NCBI GenBank assembly: GCA_029204225.1
Contig: CM055106.1
Coordinates: 5,530,361-5,594,360, forward strand
Origin: Diphasiastrum complanatum
Taxonomy: Eukaryota; Streptophyta; Lycopodiopsida; Lycopodiales; Lycopodiaceae
DNA length: 64,000 nucleotides
Direction: 5' to 3'
The stretch's first letter is position 1. Each line of letters opens with the position of its first letter. Position numbers and translations under genes: made by a program. The notes under the pieces are model-generated. The model searched no databases. It saw nothing but the letters and a program-made list of their open reading frames with translations, and had not been told where the DNA came from. Of this stretch, positions 54,901-64,000 are shown piece after piece.

Positions 54901-57900
54901 TTTTGACTTACAGTGCAGGTGAGGCCAAGCATGTGACCCACCTTACAACTGTGTTGTCTACTATGGGGGAAAGCAAATTGTTTGCTAATGCAGGAAAAGA
55001 GTGAACTTTTTTAAAAAGGAAATTGAGTATCTAGGTCATATTGTGACTGTTGATGGAGTAAGACCGGATCCTAAGAAAGTTGTTGTGATCGTTGCGTAGC
55101 CTGTGCCAGCTAATTTGATAGCATTGAAGTCTTTTCTTTTATAGAAAATATGTTAAAGATTTCTCCCGTATTGCTGCACCTTTGACAGATTTAACTCAAA
55201 AGAACAAGTTCGGTGAGTGGACTGAATTGCAGCAAGCAAGCTTTGATCAATTAAGCAAGCTATCACTGAGTGCGTCACTCTAAAAATTGTTGACCCTCTA
55301 AAACCCTATATTCTTGATACGGATCTGAGTGACATTGTTGTGGGGGCAGTGTTGATGTAGGAGGGAAGGCCTGTAGCCTTCGAGTGCAAGAAGCTCACCT
55401 CGGCACAACGAAATCTGACCTGTAAATTGTAAATTGTAAATATTAAAATGGCTCACACAGGCCTGTGGTGTTTTGTAAGAAAATGTAAATAGTAGGTTTT
55501 TGGCAACTTGTTGACCTGCTTATATTTGATATAGGGTACTAGGTCTTAATTTAGAGGCTGCTGTACTGATCTCCTAAAGTAGGAGTTGATTGGACGTGCC
55601 ATATACTCATTGGGACACTTGGTCCAGTGCATGAGTTGCACGGGTCGGACGGTCCTCCTACTTGCCAATGTGTCAGGGTACTGCCAAGTGACAAGTGTTG
55701 ATTGTGCATGGGGCTTGCCATGTGTTGACGTGAGGAAAGGGTTAGGGTCATAGTTGCAGCGAATCGCGATTCGCTGGGTCCGCGATTCTGCGAATCGCAG
55801 TTTTGAACCCATAATCGTAAAAAAGGAAAAAGAAAAAAAAGACCCCGGCCCCGACGGTAAGGCCTCTTCATGATTTGGCCTTCCAACTCTCTGAGCGAAA
55901 ACACACTTTTTGGTGGTTCGCATCCCCTTGGTCCTTTGGCTCTCTCAGATGGTGGTCGTGACTATATAACTACCACATTGTGAGGCATTCATTAGTAGTT
56001 GGAGCATTATGTTATTGTGTAGATTAGTCATCCAGAGTCTATTCTAAATCGCCATTGAAGCCCTTCTCCAGGGTGCATGGTTGGATAGCACCATCATATG
56101 TACTTGCTTTATTATAATCAGAATTTCAGATTCATGTTCATTGTTTCTTGTCTACACTAAATTCCGTTGTCAATTATAATAGGATCAATGCACCTAAATT
56201 GGACCATCCTGCACCCGAAATAGTCGGCAAACTACACAGTAATAATGCTCTTAATCAGAGCTTTCATCTGATACCCATATTGCCTAAAATAATTTCAAAA
56301 AAAAAAACGATTCTGCACGATTTTGGTTTTTTTCCGAATCGCGATTTAGAATCGTGGTGCAACTATGGTTAGGGTTAAGTGGGTGCTTAAGAATTATGTG
56401 TAAGTGAGCCTAGAGAGAGGCGTTGCTCATCATAGTCTATGCAGCAGGTGGCTGGGAGGAGACTTAGTAGCAGTCCTCTTATGTGTTTATGCTTGTAACT
56501 TGATATGTACTTTTAGGAGAAATCAATAAAGTGGATATTTGGTGCCTACTTTAGTGTGCTTTGGGTTGAATTCTAATAGCTTTGTGATAGTTGTGCTCTT
56601 GGCCTAACGTGTCTCTGCTGTGAGTGTGCTACCGGCCGGGTCTAACATGCCCTATGGTGGTATGAGATGGGGCATCGGGGGGTGCATCTGATGATGACAT
56701 GGCAGGTGATGTGTCTCTCTCCCCAGTCATGCTAGGACCTGCATCTGGGGGTGTGACACCAACAACTGATGATGTTGATGGTCTTGAGGGCTCTGATGAA
56801 GTGGTAGAAGACCTAGGTGCCGCTGCACGTGCGGCAGGAACTAACTGACTGTCATGGGTACTTGCCCCTCTGTGGCTAGGCCCTGCACCTGTATCCCCTC
56901 TATGGCTAGGCCCCGCGCATGTATCGCTTGCATTGCTAGGCCCTGCACCCTGGACCTGTGAGCTCTGTCCTTGCTGTTGGAAAAACCTTTGTGATTGTCT
57001 CAGTGGCTAGCTAGCTAACCCATCATGGCCGTATGTCTCTCGAAGCCTCTCTACCTCAGCATCTGTAATGGCGCTGCACACTGATATACCCATGGCCCGC
57101 CCATCTGGCCTGGTCAATCATAACAAATGGGCCCTGACCTTGGTGAGTGACCCAATGAACTCAAAATTGCAATGAAAGCATCTCTATTTGCGGGCACTTG
57201 AACCATGGGATGTAGACACACCCCCCTGTATAAGGTCAACCTCTGCCCACATGCCCTTGCCAACAACCATCATGGTGTCGATGTGACCTATCAGCTACGG
57301 TGTCTGCAATCGCTCAAAGCTTTGGAAAATATACACAAACCATACAAAGATTCAGTACGTTGCACAATGAATACTGCTCATTTTACAAATTAGGGCTTAA
57401 CTGATGCGAAAAGCGAGCATGACACATAAGACATGCTAAACCGTGCCGTATGGGCCAACAGAGAGTTCCAATTGTAAACATTGAAAAACATAGTCTAGCA
57501 TCTTACAACACATCAATTAGATAAATATAGCTCCTTTCACAGATTAGGGCTAAAATTGACACCAAAAAGTGAGCATGAGATTCATGAATTGACGTACGTG
57601 CCATAAAGACGAAAATTGACATTCCTAGCATTCTTGTAGGCATTTAGAAATACAGTGTAGCATCTAATGGCACCTCAATCTGACACCTATAGCCTATTTC
57701 ACAAGGAGGGCCCATTAAAACACCAAAAGAGGGCACCACTCTCATAACTTCATGTACGTGCTGTAATGGCCTAAACCGACATTCTAGGCATTCCTGTAGG
57801 CATGAGGAAACACAATGTAGCACTTTACTTCGCTTCAATCTGACACTTACAGCTAGTTCTATACAATTTTTCAAATTAACATGTGTAGGCGAGAAAAACC

Positions 57901-58143
57901 TAGAATTGTAGATTTCTTGCTCCACACTCATTTCCCATGCCCGGCGCCGTGCCCACTGCATCCCCCTCGTTGAATAGATACTCGTAGCATGTTGGATTGC
58001 CGCAATTGGATGTGTATAAAAAAATTTGCCACTTCTTTTCTCCTCCAATAGTCATCACCTACTGCCAAAAGAATTTGCAAATTTTATGTAAAATTCTTTT
58101 TGCATTCCGGAACGCGCACCCCCTGGAACATGTTCCGGTTGCT

Positions 58144-58204
<61 letters not shown>

Positions 58205-61200
58205 CTGGAACGTGCCCCATCTTGGAACGCGTGCCAGTGCAGCACTAAAAGATGCTAACAGTTTTGGTGGAGGAATCTATCCTAAAGATTCATGTGAACT
58301 TAATTGTACAATTAGTGATGATAGCTGCAAATAGAGATGCTTTTGTAGTCCAATCAAGCAATTTAAGAAGGTCATGAGAAAAGTTCGAACTTTTTTAGAC
58401 TCTTTTGGTTTTATCTTTGGTATTTCATGTTTTGGTATGTTTAAATGATTAATTATAGAATTCGAAAAAATGGGGAGCTAAGGGGCCTGCTTTGTTTCTA
58501 GTATTTTGTTTTTATCTTTGTCTTGGTAACTCTGGTCTACATTATTATGGTCCTTGTTTTTAATTATATTTCATTTGAGTTATTATTGTTGTTATTATTA
58601 TTATTATTTTTCTTTCTTCTTAGTCAACACTAGGTCTAGAATCCGGATTCTTTCGAAACCCAGTTGTCAACTTACGCTTGCGTATTGATGAGACATAATT
58701 AATGCTGTTTCGCTAAGATTTTTGGTTTATTGAATTCTATATTATTGTTTTGAAATAGTTCCTTTGACTTATTTCATTGCATGTATATTGTTTCTAAGCT
58801 TTACCTTACAACATCACTGACTTCTTAATTTACATTTGTGAAATTGGATATATTCTACTTTTACAAATAGATATAAAACTTGTATAGTTGACAATTTTTG
58901 TGCTTCTTTGTGTGGCTAACAACCACCTCTTGCAACAATACCCAACGTATCAAAAGTTTATATGACTTTAACAAATATTAAACATTCCCAAATGCTCGAT
59001 TAATGGAATGGCTTGCTAACTATGGCTTTTGTCCATACACAACTTCTTTCCATAAGACCCATACATTCATATATTTATCCTTACCTTAAAATAACACGGT
59101 TAGATTAAGATACACCTAGAAATATTTTTGGTTTTTCTTTATCTTTGAAGGTTTTCCTAGCTTGAACCTGAAAATGTAGTCACTGTGAACATGTATGATA
59201 GTCGTTACACATATGAGGATCATCTAGTAATTTTGTGCATGGATGTCTTGTTAACAGGGATCTTTTGATTGGTGCAACTGCAGGCGGTACTTGTTCGACC
59301 TTTATCAACGGTGGCTGCGCTTGTCCGCTTCCCAGAGGAGCCTCAAATGTTTGCAATTGAGTTTTCTGATGGGTGTCCTACACATGTAAGATTATGTTGT
59401 ATGTGATCTCATTTGTACATGATCTTTTGATGAAAATAAGACCAAAAAAATGCATGCGAACTGACATCAACAATTCAAGTTTTAGTTATCATATAGGAAA
59501 CAGTTCCAGGTTAAGCCAGCTTGTTTGCTAACAGTTATGGTAATATTCATCCCTTGCATGTGCATCCTCATCATTTTTTGACATTGGTTGGTGAATATTG
59601 AATAATTTCTTTGTGCTACTCATTTGGTTTAAGCGAGCAATGTACAGGTGGAATCTCATGTTGCATGACAAAGTGCATCGATATGTTGCATTCAGGTATA
59701 TACAAGCACATCACGTGACAGCTTATTGGTAGCTGTTCGAGATGTTATTCAAGCAGAGGTGAGCGGAACTTAGCAAAACTATCTAGGTGAAGAAATTTCT
59801 ATTAAGCTCTTTATTCTCATAGTGAAGTGTATTTTCATTGTTTTGGTTGGTCTTCATGAAAATTGAGCTGACTCGAAATATATTTGGGATACGCAGGGTC
59901 AACGTCCAATACCTGTGCTACCTAGATTGACAATGCCTGGTCATCGGCTTGATCCGCCATGTGGAAGAGTTTATGTAATATCCTCACCCACACCAACAGG
60001 TGCAAATCGGCTGTTTGCTGATGTCGACGGTGAGTCATTACACCTAAAGCATCTTGCCGCTGCTGCTAAAGATGCCGTTGCTGAAGGCGGGTCTATCCCT
60101 GGTTCAAAAGCAAAACTGTGGAGACGTGTCCGTGAGTTCAATGCCTGTATCCCATATAGTGGTCTTCAGCCAAGTGCGGAAGTACCAGATGTGGCATTGA
60201 TGGCTCTGCTCTCAATGCTCCCAGCGCCACCAAATCTACCAGCAGAAGCTCCACCTCCTCCAGCGCCCTCCCCCAAGGCTGCTGCCACACTGATGGGTTT
60301 GGTTGCATGTCTCAGGCGACTGCTTTCTTCTTTAAGTGCAGCTTCAGTGGTGGTTTCCATGCCTGTAGCTGTGGGAAGGATAACAGGGTTACTCCGGAGC
60401 GGTTCTGAAGGTGTGTCAATGGAAGCAGCCAGTCTTGTTGCTATGCTGATTGGAGGTGGGGTGGGTGACAGCTACTCAAGCTCGAATTCGAGAGGGGAAA
60501 GGCATGCTACCTTGATGCATGCAAAATCAGCATTATTAGGACATCAATTACAGATTACAGTTCTTGTGAACAGGCTTAGGCCAATGTCAGTGTCACCTCT
60601 TCTTTCCATGGCTGTTGTTGAGGTTTTGGAAGCCATGCTCTGTGAACCACAAAGTGAGACCACAGATTCTTCAATGTTTGTTGAGCTCTTGCGACAAGTT
60701 GCTGGGCTACGAAGGCGATTGTTTGCTTTGTTTGGACACCCGGGAGAGAGTGTGCGAGAAACTGTGGCTGTTATAATGAGGACAATTGCTGAGGAAGATG
60801 CTATTGCAGCTGAGTCAATGCGAGAATCAGCTTTACGGGACGGTGCTCTCCTGCGGCATCTTCTACATGCCTTTTTTTTGGTACCTGGAGAACGTCGTGA
60901 GGTGAGCAGGCAGCTTGTAGCATTGTGGGCAGATGCTTACATGCCTGCTTTAGACCTTTTGTCTCGAGTCCTTCCCCCAGGTCTTGTTGCCTATTTGCAC
61001 ACCCGACCTTCTGAGGAAGATGAAGATGCTCATTTGCAATCTGGCCAGGCTGCATCAGTGGTGAGCCTGTCGGCAAAGCATAAACAAAGGAGGTTATTAA
61101 TGCGCCGCCGAGGTCGCATGCCCAGGTCAAAGTTATCAACACCTTATAGTCACAATTCTAACATAGCAGGTGCTACTCATGTTGATACAGCTGGGACGAT

Positions 61201-62179
61201 GCAGGCAGCCCATCAGTCGTTTGTAGCTTCTGGTTTGCCATTAAATGGAGCTTTGATTGGGGGCCCAGGGTCAGCTGTGTCTGGGGTCTCTCAGACTGGT
61301 ACCATTGCAACATCCGAGGAAACGTTTTTCGCAAAGCGTGCTGGAGTATTATCTCCTGATTGGTCCTCCGAGCGTTCACAGTTGCTTGCAGAATCAGGAA
61401 GTGCCTTCAAATTTGGTACCATAGGTGGTGAGGCAGATGGGCAGTCCAATGCTGCTGGCCATCCAACAGCCCCTGCACCTGCTCAAGTAGTTTTTGAGAA
61501 TGTGCAAGTGGGTTCTGGTAGATTAGTTTGCAACTGGCCAGAATTTTGGAGAGAATTCAGTTTGGATCATAATCGTGCAGATCTTATTTGGAATGACCGC
61601 ACACGACAAGAACTGAGGGAGGCCCTCAAGGCAGAGGTTCATGTCTTAGATGTGGAGAAAGAACGTACTGCTGATGGAAGTATTCTTGACATAAGCGGAG
61701 TAGATTCAGAACTAGAGGAAGAGAGATCAAATCAGTTGTCCTGGAACTATGCTGAATTTGCAGTTAGATATCCAAGCCTTTCCAAAGAGGTCTGTGTAGG
61801 CCAGTACTATCTTAGGTTGCTTCTTGAAGGTGGAGGTGTGAGCAGTCGAGCTCAAGATTTTCCATTACGGGATCCAGTTGCGTTTTTTCGGGCTCTCTAT
61901 CACCGGTTCTTGTGCGATGCTGATGTAGGCTTGACAGTTGAGGGAGCTGATCGAGATGAATTGGGAGGATCAGGGGATTGGTGTGATATGGGTGGGCTTG
62001 AGGGTTTTGGTGGGTGTGGCGGGTCATCTGTGCGAGAGCTGTGTGCACGGGCCATGACAATTGTTTATGAGCAACATTATAATGTGATTGGGCCATTCGA
62101 TGGGACTGCACACATAACAGTGCTACTTGATCGTACAAATGATAAAGCACTTCGACACCGGTTGCTGTTACTTTTGAAG
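48542..62179 (+). CDS. GRV2: GRV2/KAM2 (RME-8, DNAJC13-like) gene, exons 1-8, 3' end outside window
   Basis: Eight exons splice to 1170 codons in one frame: 48542-48936, 50245-50380, 51676-51909, 53020-53107, 53229-53437, 59284-59385, 59696-59758 and 59897-62179. All seven introns between them are GT..AG. The protein opens with a low-complexity Ser/Ala region, then the PH-like N-terminus (EPEYLVRYMVVKHSWRGKYKRILCIS), FPVLHLRRRSSEW, EEPQMFAIEFSDGCPTHVY, VLPRLTMPGHRLDPPCGR and an IWN motif at residues 973-975. RME-8 proteins are endosomal scaffolds that bind phosphoinositide and recruit Hsc70 through a J domain. In Arabidopsis the gene is needed for vacuolar sorting and shoot gravitropism. The J domain lies further downstream in the protein and is beyond the window. 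The start is the first ATG before the conserved block; the frame is open further upstream without an ATG. Confidence 0.93.
49690..50010 (+). repeat. Tandem duplication, ~160 bp, in GRV2 intron 1
   Basis: The block CTATAGGTATGA..CTTTTGCA...CCTTATTACTT...TTGGGYTTAYATTCA begins near 49707 and again near 49867, with about 85-90% identity by eye. Confidence 0.75.
50245..50380 (+). CDS. GRV2: GRV2 exon 2
   Basis: Lies between TTACGCAG and TAT|GTAGGT. The 136 bases restore the arginine codon and end in phase 0. It encodes FRVAILTELSKLRQ and FPVLHLRRRSSEWAPY. Confidence 0.88.
51676..51909 (+). CDS. GRV2: GRV2 exon 3
   Basis: Lies between CAAACAG and CTG|GTATGT. 78 codons in phase 0, including GVEVRHTKSGDLRWSLEY and GGFVLCPLFGRKCKAF. 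Confidence 0.9.
52262..52305 (+). mobile_element. hAT-like MITE left-end fragment with GGAACG palindrome
   Basis: CATAGTTGCC followed by the perfect 20-bp palindrome GAACGGAACGCGTTCCGTTC (52279-52298). The end matches the MITEs at 28427 and 55749. No right end or repeated flank (CCAAGTAC) was seen in intron 3, so it is a fragment or solo end. Confidence 0.55.
53020..53107 (+). CDS. GRV2: GRV2 exon 4
   Basis: Lies between ATGACAG and AGAG|GTAACT. It encodes TSMAKSCVGSTVVLD and IGASEFLKQR and leaves one base of the next codon. Confidence 0.88.
53229..53437 (+). CDS. GRV2: GRV2 exon 5
   Basis: Lies between GAAACAG and TACGAG|GTAACT. It encodes ALAAVGAEETPIGEWAVTR and LTKSSLVERRPENYE and ends in phase 0. 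Confidence 0.9.
54690..55420 (+). pseudogene. Gypsy reverse transcriptase/RNase H fragment in GRV2 intron 5
   Basis: In broken frames the plus strand encodes FSKIDLKSGYQ, VREEDVRKTAFRT, FVINFIDDIL (the catalytic box, usually FIDDIL with Y or F before it), KEIEYLGHIV, RKYVKDFSRIAAPLTDL and a LDTDLSD RNase H block. Stops, frameshifts and a short deletion around motif B are present. No LTRs were recognised. It lies on the gene's sense strand. Confidence 0.85.
55749..56367. mobile_element. hAT-like MITE, 619 bp, with GAATCG palindromes and perfect 8-bp duplication
   Basis: The ends CATAGTTGCA and TGCAACTATG are exact 10-bp inverted repeats. Flanks GTTAGGGT at 55741-55748 and 56368-56375 are identical. 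Subterminal sequence includes the perfect 18-bp palindrome AGCGAATCGCGATTCGCT (55758-55775), a GCGATTC/GAATCGC hairpin next to it, and CGAATCGCGATTTAGAATCG near the right end. The interior is non-coding. It lies in GRV2 intron 5. Confidence 0.9.
56600..57240 (-). pseudogene. hAT transposase N-terminal relic with BED-type zinc finger
   Basis: On the minus strand one mostly open frame encodes RCFHCNFEFIGSLTKVRAHLL (in parts: CFHC, GSLTKVRAHL), then ISVCSAITDAEVERLRETYG, then a long Gly/Ser/Pro-rich tail with AGPSHRGDTG repeats. The C-x2-C...H...C pattern followed by I/V-T..EV matches the BED finger and linker at the start of plant hAT transposases. Three in-frame stops are visible and the catalytic and dimerisation regions are absent. 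Confidence 0.6.
56866..56965 (-). repeat. 30-bp tandem repeat encoding a 10-residue repeat
   Basis: GGCTAGGCCCYGC-type units start at 56874, 56904 and about 56934. In the minus-strand transposase frame they encode AGPSHRGDTG-like decapeptides. Confidence 0.8.
57380..57860 (+). repeat. Diverged tandem repeat, ~160-bp period, in GRV2 intron 5
   Basis: Blocks with TAGCAYCTTA...CTGACAC..ATAGC..TTTCACA..AGGGC and GACATTCTAGGCATTC recur, with comparable points near 57492, 57656 and 57817. Identity is moderate. The stretch follows the BED relic and could be part of the same element. Confidence 0.6.
58100..58245. repeat. GGAACG word cluster around a (CT)n(AT)n microsatellite
   Basis: TTCCGGAACGCG, the palindrome GGAACATGTTCC (58125-58136), then (CT)n and (AT)n at about 58146-58201, then TTCTGGAACG and GGAACGCGTGCC. 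The words match the MITE end at 52262. This looks like another copy of that family with a microsatellite grown in it. No ends could be fixed. Confidence 0.55.
59284..59385 (+). CDS. GRV2: GRV2 exon 6
   Basis: Lies between ACTGCAG and CACAT|GTAAG. 34 codons including AVLVRPLSTVAALVRF and EEPQMFAIEFSDGCP. Confidence 0.9.
59696..59758 (+). CDS. GRV2: GRV2 exon 7
   Basis: Lies between CATTCAG and AGAG|GTGAGC. 21 codons, VYTSTSRDSLLVAVRDVIQAE, in phase 0 at both ends. Confidence 0.9.
59897..62179 (+). CDS. GRV2: GRV2 exon 8 (large, 761 codons)
   Basis: Lies between TACGCAG and TTGAAG|GTGCAC. It encodes GQRPIPVLPRLTMPGHR through LRHRLLLLLK. It includes an Ala/Pro-rich segment (about 60170-60290), a helical-repeat-like region, a basic HKQRRLLMRRRGRMPRS patch, and the IWN motif followed by YAEFAVRYPSLSKEVCVGQYYLR. 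The frame happens to stay open 57 bases past the donor. Confidence 0.92.
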
Positions 62180-64000
62180 GTGCACATCTCAGTTTCTTTT
62201 TGCACGTCTGGCAATGTTTACTCAACTAAGGATTAACTTATTTCTTTCAGTGGTTCTTTGACCTGGAAAAGTATGTGAATGGCTTCTTTTACTCTTATAG
62301 ATGGATTATCAGTATCCCTGATAAAAGGGTCATATAAATTACATGCATTGGTGTGGTTTCAAGTTTCTGAAAATCACAGTAGCACTCTCAATTTTGACAA
62401 AATTGAATTTGCTTGTGAAACACGTAAATGCTTGAAGTACTTTAGAACACTTATAGGGTTTACATAGGTAGAATGTTTCATTTACCTTCAGTTTAAAATT
62501 GTTAGGTATAGAAAGCCCTAAAGCGTGTGCATGGAAAAATGTGAAGTCCATCAATCTAGCCATTTTTTTCCTCTCAAAAAAACTTTGTGACTAAACATTG
62601 GGTTGAGGATAGCTTGCCACGACTGGCTCATAGCCCTTGGGTCCATTGCCATTTGTGCATTCATGTTTCGATTGTATATTCACAAATTGTCGTTGACGCA
62701 AATCGATGACATGCACCATGTTCTCAATATCGACTGCTGTTGGGGCTTGAGAAAGATGGAGACAATAATCAACATTTTCATGTACATCTACACATGCGTC
62801 TTTGTCCAGATATATATGTATAATGTCTTGTCTGTATAGCACAAGGGGTGTGTGTGTGTGCATGCACGTCTCCACACTCGTATTTTTTTTGTTTTGTTCT
62901 TGTTCTATCCAAGATTTAACATAGATATACTTTTCTGCTATACTAGCAGATGTGCAATGTTTGTTTGAGATCTTTGTCTAGTTGTGGCTGACTAATTTTG
63001 CTAGTTTGTTCTTTCTTGGGTGTTGCGTTTTGCCACCAGCTTTCTTATTTAATCCCAAAAGAATAATTGTCCCGACCCCATAGACTGCTTGTCCCTATTT
63101 TGTGTCTCCCATCCCTCTCCATAAGGCTTTACCTCCTGCTAGTGCTGCTCAGTTGCCCTTTTCCCTCCATTGTCTAACCTTTTCCCATTCTTTCCCAAGT
63201 TCGATTTGTTGAAGGGGTATTAAATCCTTTTTAATGAAAAATTTGGTTTCATGAAATCTTTTGCGGTTCTGGAGACTGAACCTTCTGGTTTTGATATCAC
63301 TAGACTTGACAAAAGTATAGACGGGTTTTACCCCTATTTGCTTTCCCAACCTATGTGATTTCTTGATCTTGTCCTTGAGTCAAATCTGCAATTGAGCTCT
63401 CCGCTTCAGAAACCCCTCTAATGATTAAATTCGATGTCCTGTTTCATACGGTCTCTTCTCTGTCTTGAATAAGGCTGGGACTTCCTTTGGAGACTTGTTG
63501 CATTTTTAACCTGATCCATCCGATCAGTCCATGCCATTGTTTCCTTCTTGTAGTTATTAACTTTCTTTTACAAAAGGTTGTGTTGAGATTGGAACTCTTA
63601 CCCTATCTCTAGAATTGGTTTACTCCTCAATTTTGTCCAACTGTTCTTATAGTTGACAGTGGTCTTCTTGTAACATTTACCATTCTTCCTTTAAGGACTA
63701 TTTGTAACTTAAGGCTTTGTAAGGGGCACCTTCATATGGTCCTTTTCAATAGCTGCTACCTTCAAATTTTGTTCAAACCTATCCATTTACTCTCTTATTG
63801 TTGTCTTGTTCTCTGCTGGGACAGAACATATATTTAAGAGCATAACAGTATCAAATATTCACGCTTGCGGTTTCCTCTCTCTGTGCATCTCTGCTATCTT
63901 GAATGCTCCTTGCTTATTGCTTTCTTGTCTCTATTCTGCATTGTAAACTTGTTGCTATCTCAAAATCTTGGAATCGCAAGTTTTCCGACTCCTGAACCAG
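62180..64000 (+). other. GRV2 intron 8, continuing past the window
   Basis: No exon continuing the GRV2 protein was found. The region is pyrimidine-rich intron-like sequence. I considered and rejected a short exon at 62251. Confidence 0.55.

Noticed and set aside
55741-55748. GTTAGGGT as telomere-like repeat
   Set aside because: It is a single 8-mer repeated exactly at the other MITE end, so it is a target duplication, not telomeric sequence.
52262-58245. One large hAT element spanning the GGAACG ends at 52262 and 58200
   Set aside because: The interval contains GRV2 exons 4 and 5 in correct order and phase, so the two ends belong to separate insertions.
62246-62310. Possible short GRV2 exon after TTTCTTTCAG (62250), starting WFFDLEKYVNGFFYSY
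   Set aside because: The translation does not fit the expected continuation of the RME-8 family after LLLLLK, and no good donor follows. More likely a chance acceptor.
1-64000. CRISPR array, bacterial operons, rRNA or tRNA genes
   Set aside because: Spaced repeats here are minisatellites or transposon repeats without unique equal-length spacers. No rRNA or tRNA structure was recognised; TGGTATCAGAGC matches are retrotransposon primer sites, not tRNA genes.

Overview
The window is nuclear DNA of a land plant. The evidence is spliced genes with GT..AG introns, a long P-class PPR gene, the plant endosomal DnaJ-family gene GRV2/KAM2 (an RME-8 homologue), and dense Ty1/copia, Ty3/gypsy and hAT-type elements. 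GRV2 differs noticeably from what I remember of flowering-plant copies and its introns are swollen by transposons. That would suit a large-genome lycophyte, fern or gymnosperm, but this is a weak guess.

Layout. 1-7.0 kb: AT-rich, no convincing gene, one foldback element and minisatellites. 7.0-9.1 kb: 5' LTR, primer site, repeat-rich leader and gag start of an LTR retrotransposon without a visible 3' end. 10.3-15.4 kb: copia-1 (minus), two LTRs and an exact 5-bp target duplication, internally deleted. 15.5-23.7 kb: a three-level nest. A gypsy element is split by copia-2 (minus), and copia-2 is split by a 737-bp hAT-type element carrying two tandem copies of what looks like a captured host exon. 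25.2-27.0 kb: intact intronless PPR gene with 13 motifs. 28.4-45.0 kb: a second hAT-type MITE, a short LTR element, copia and gypsy fragments, a possible SET-domain gene or relic (33.1-34.5 kb), a collapsed copia element, a palindrome cluster, and copia-3 with an uninterrupted pol frame. 45-48 kb: a CpG-rich LTR-like repeat and a foldback element. 48.5 kb to the end: the first eight coding exons (1170 codons) of GRV2 on the plus strand. Its 5.8-kb intron 5 holds a gypsy fragment, a hAT MITE with a perfect 8-bp duplication, a BED-finger hAT transposase relic and tandem repeats. The gene runs off the right edge before the DnaJ domain.

The two host genes are functionally unrelated: a predicted organellar RNA-binding protein and an endosomal sorting factor. 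The most interesting signal lies in the repeats. Several unrelated short elements carry perfect palindromes centred on CGCG, each built from a different six-base word of the form GNNWCG, at hAT-like ends with 8-bp target duplications. Several copia LTRs carry their own arrays of CpG-containing words in the U3 promoter region.
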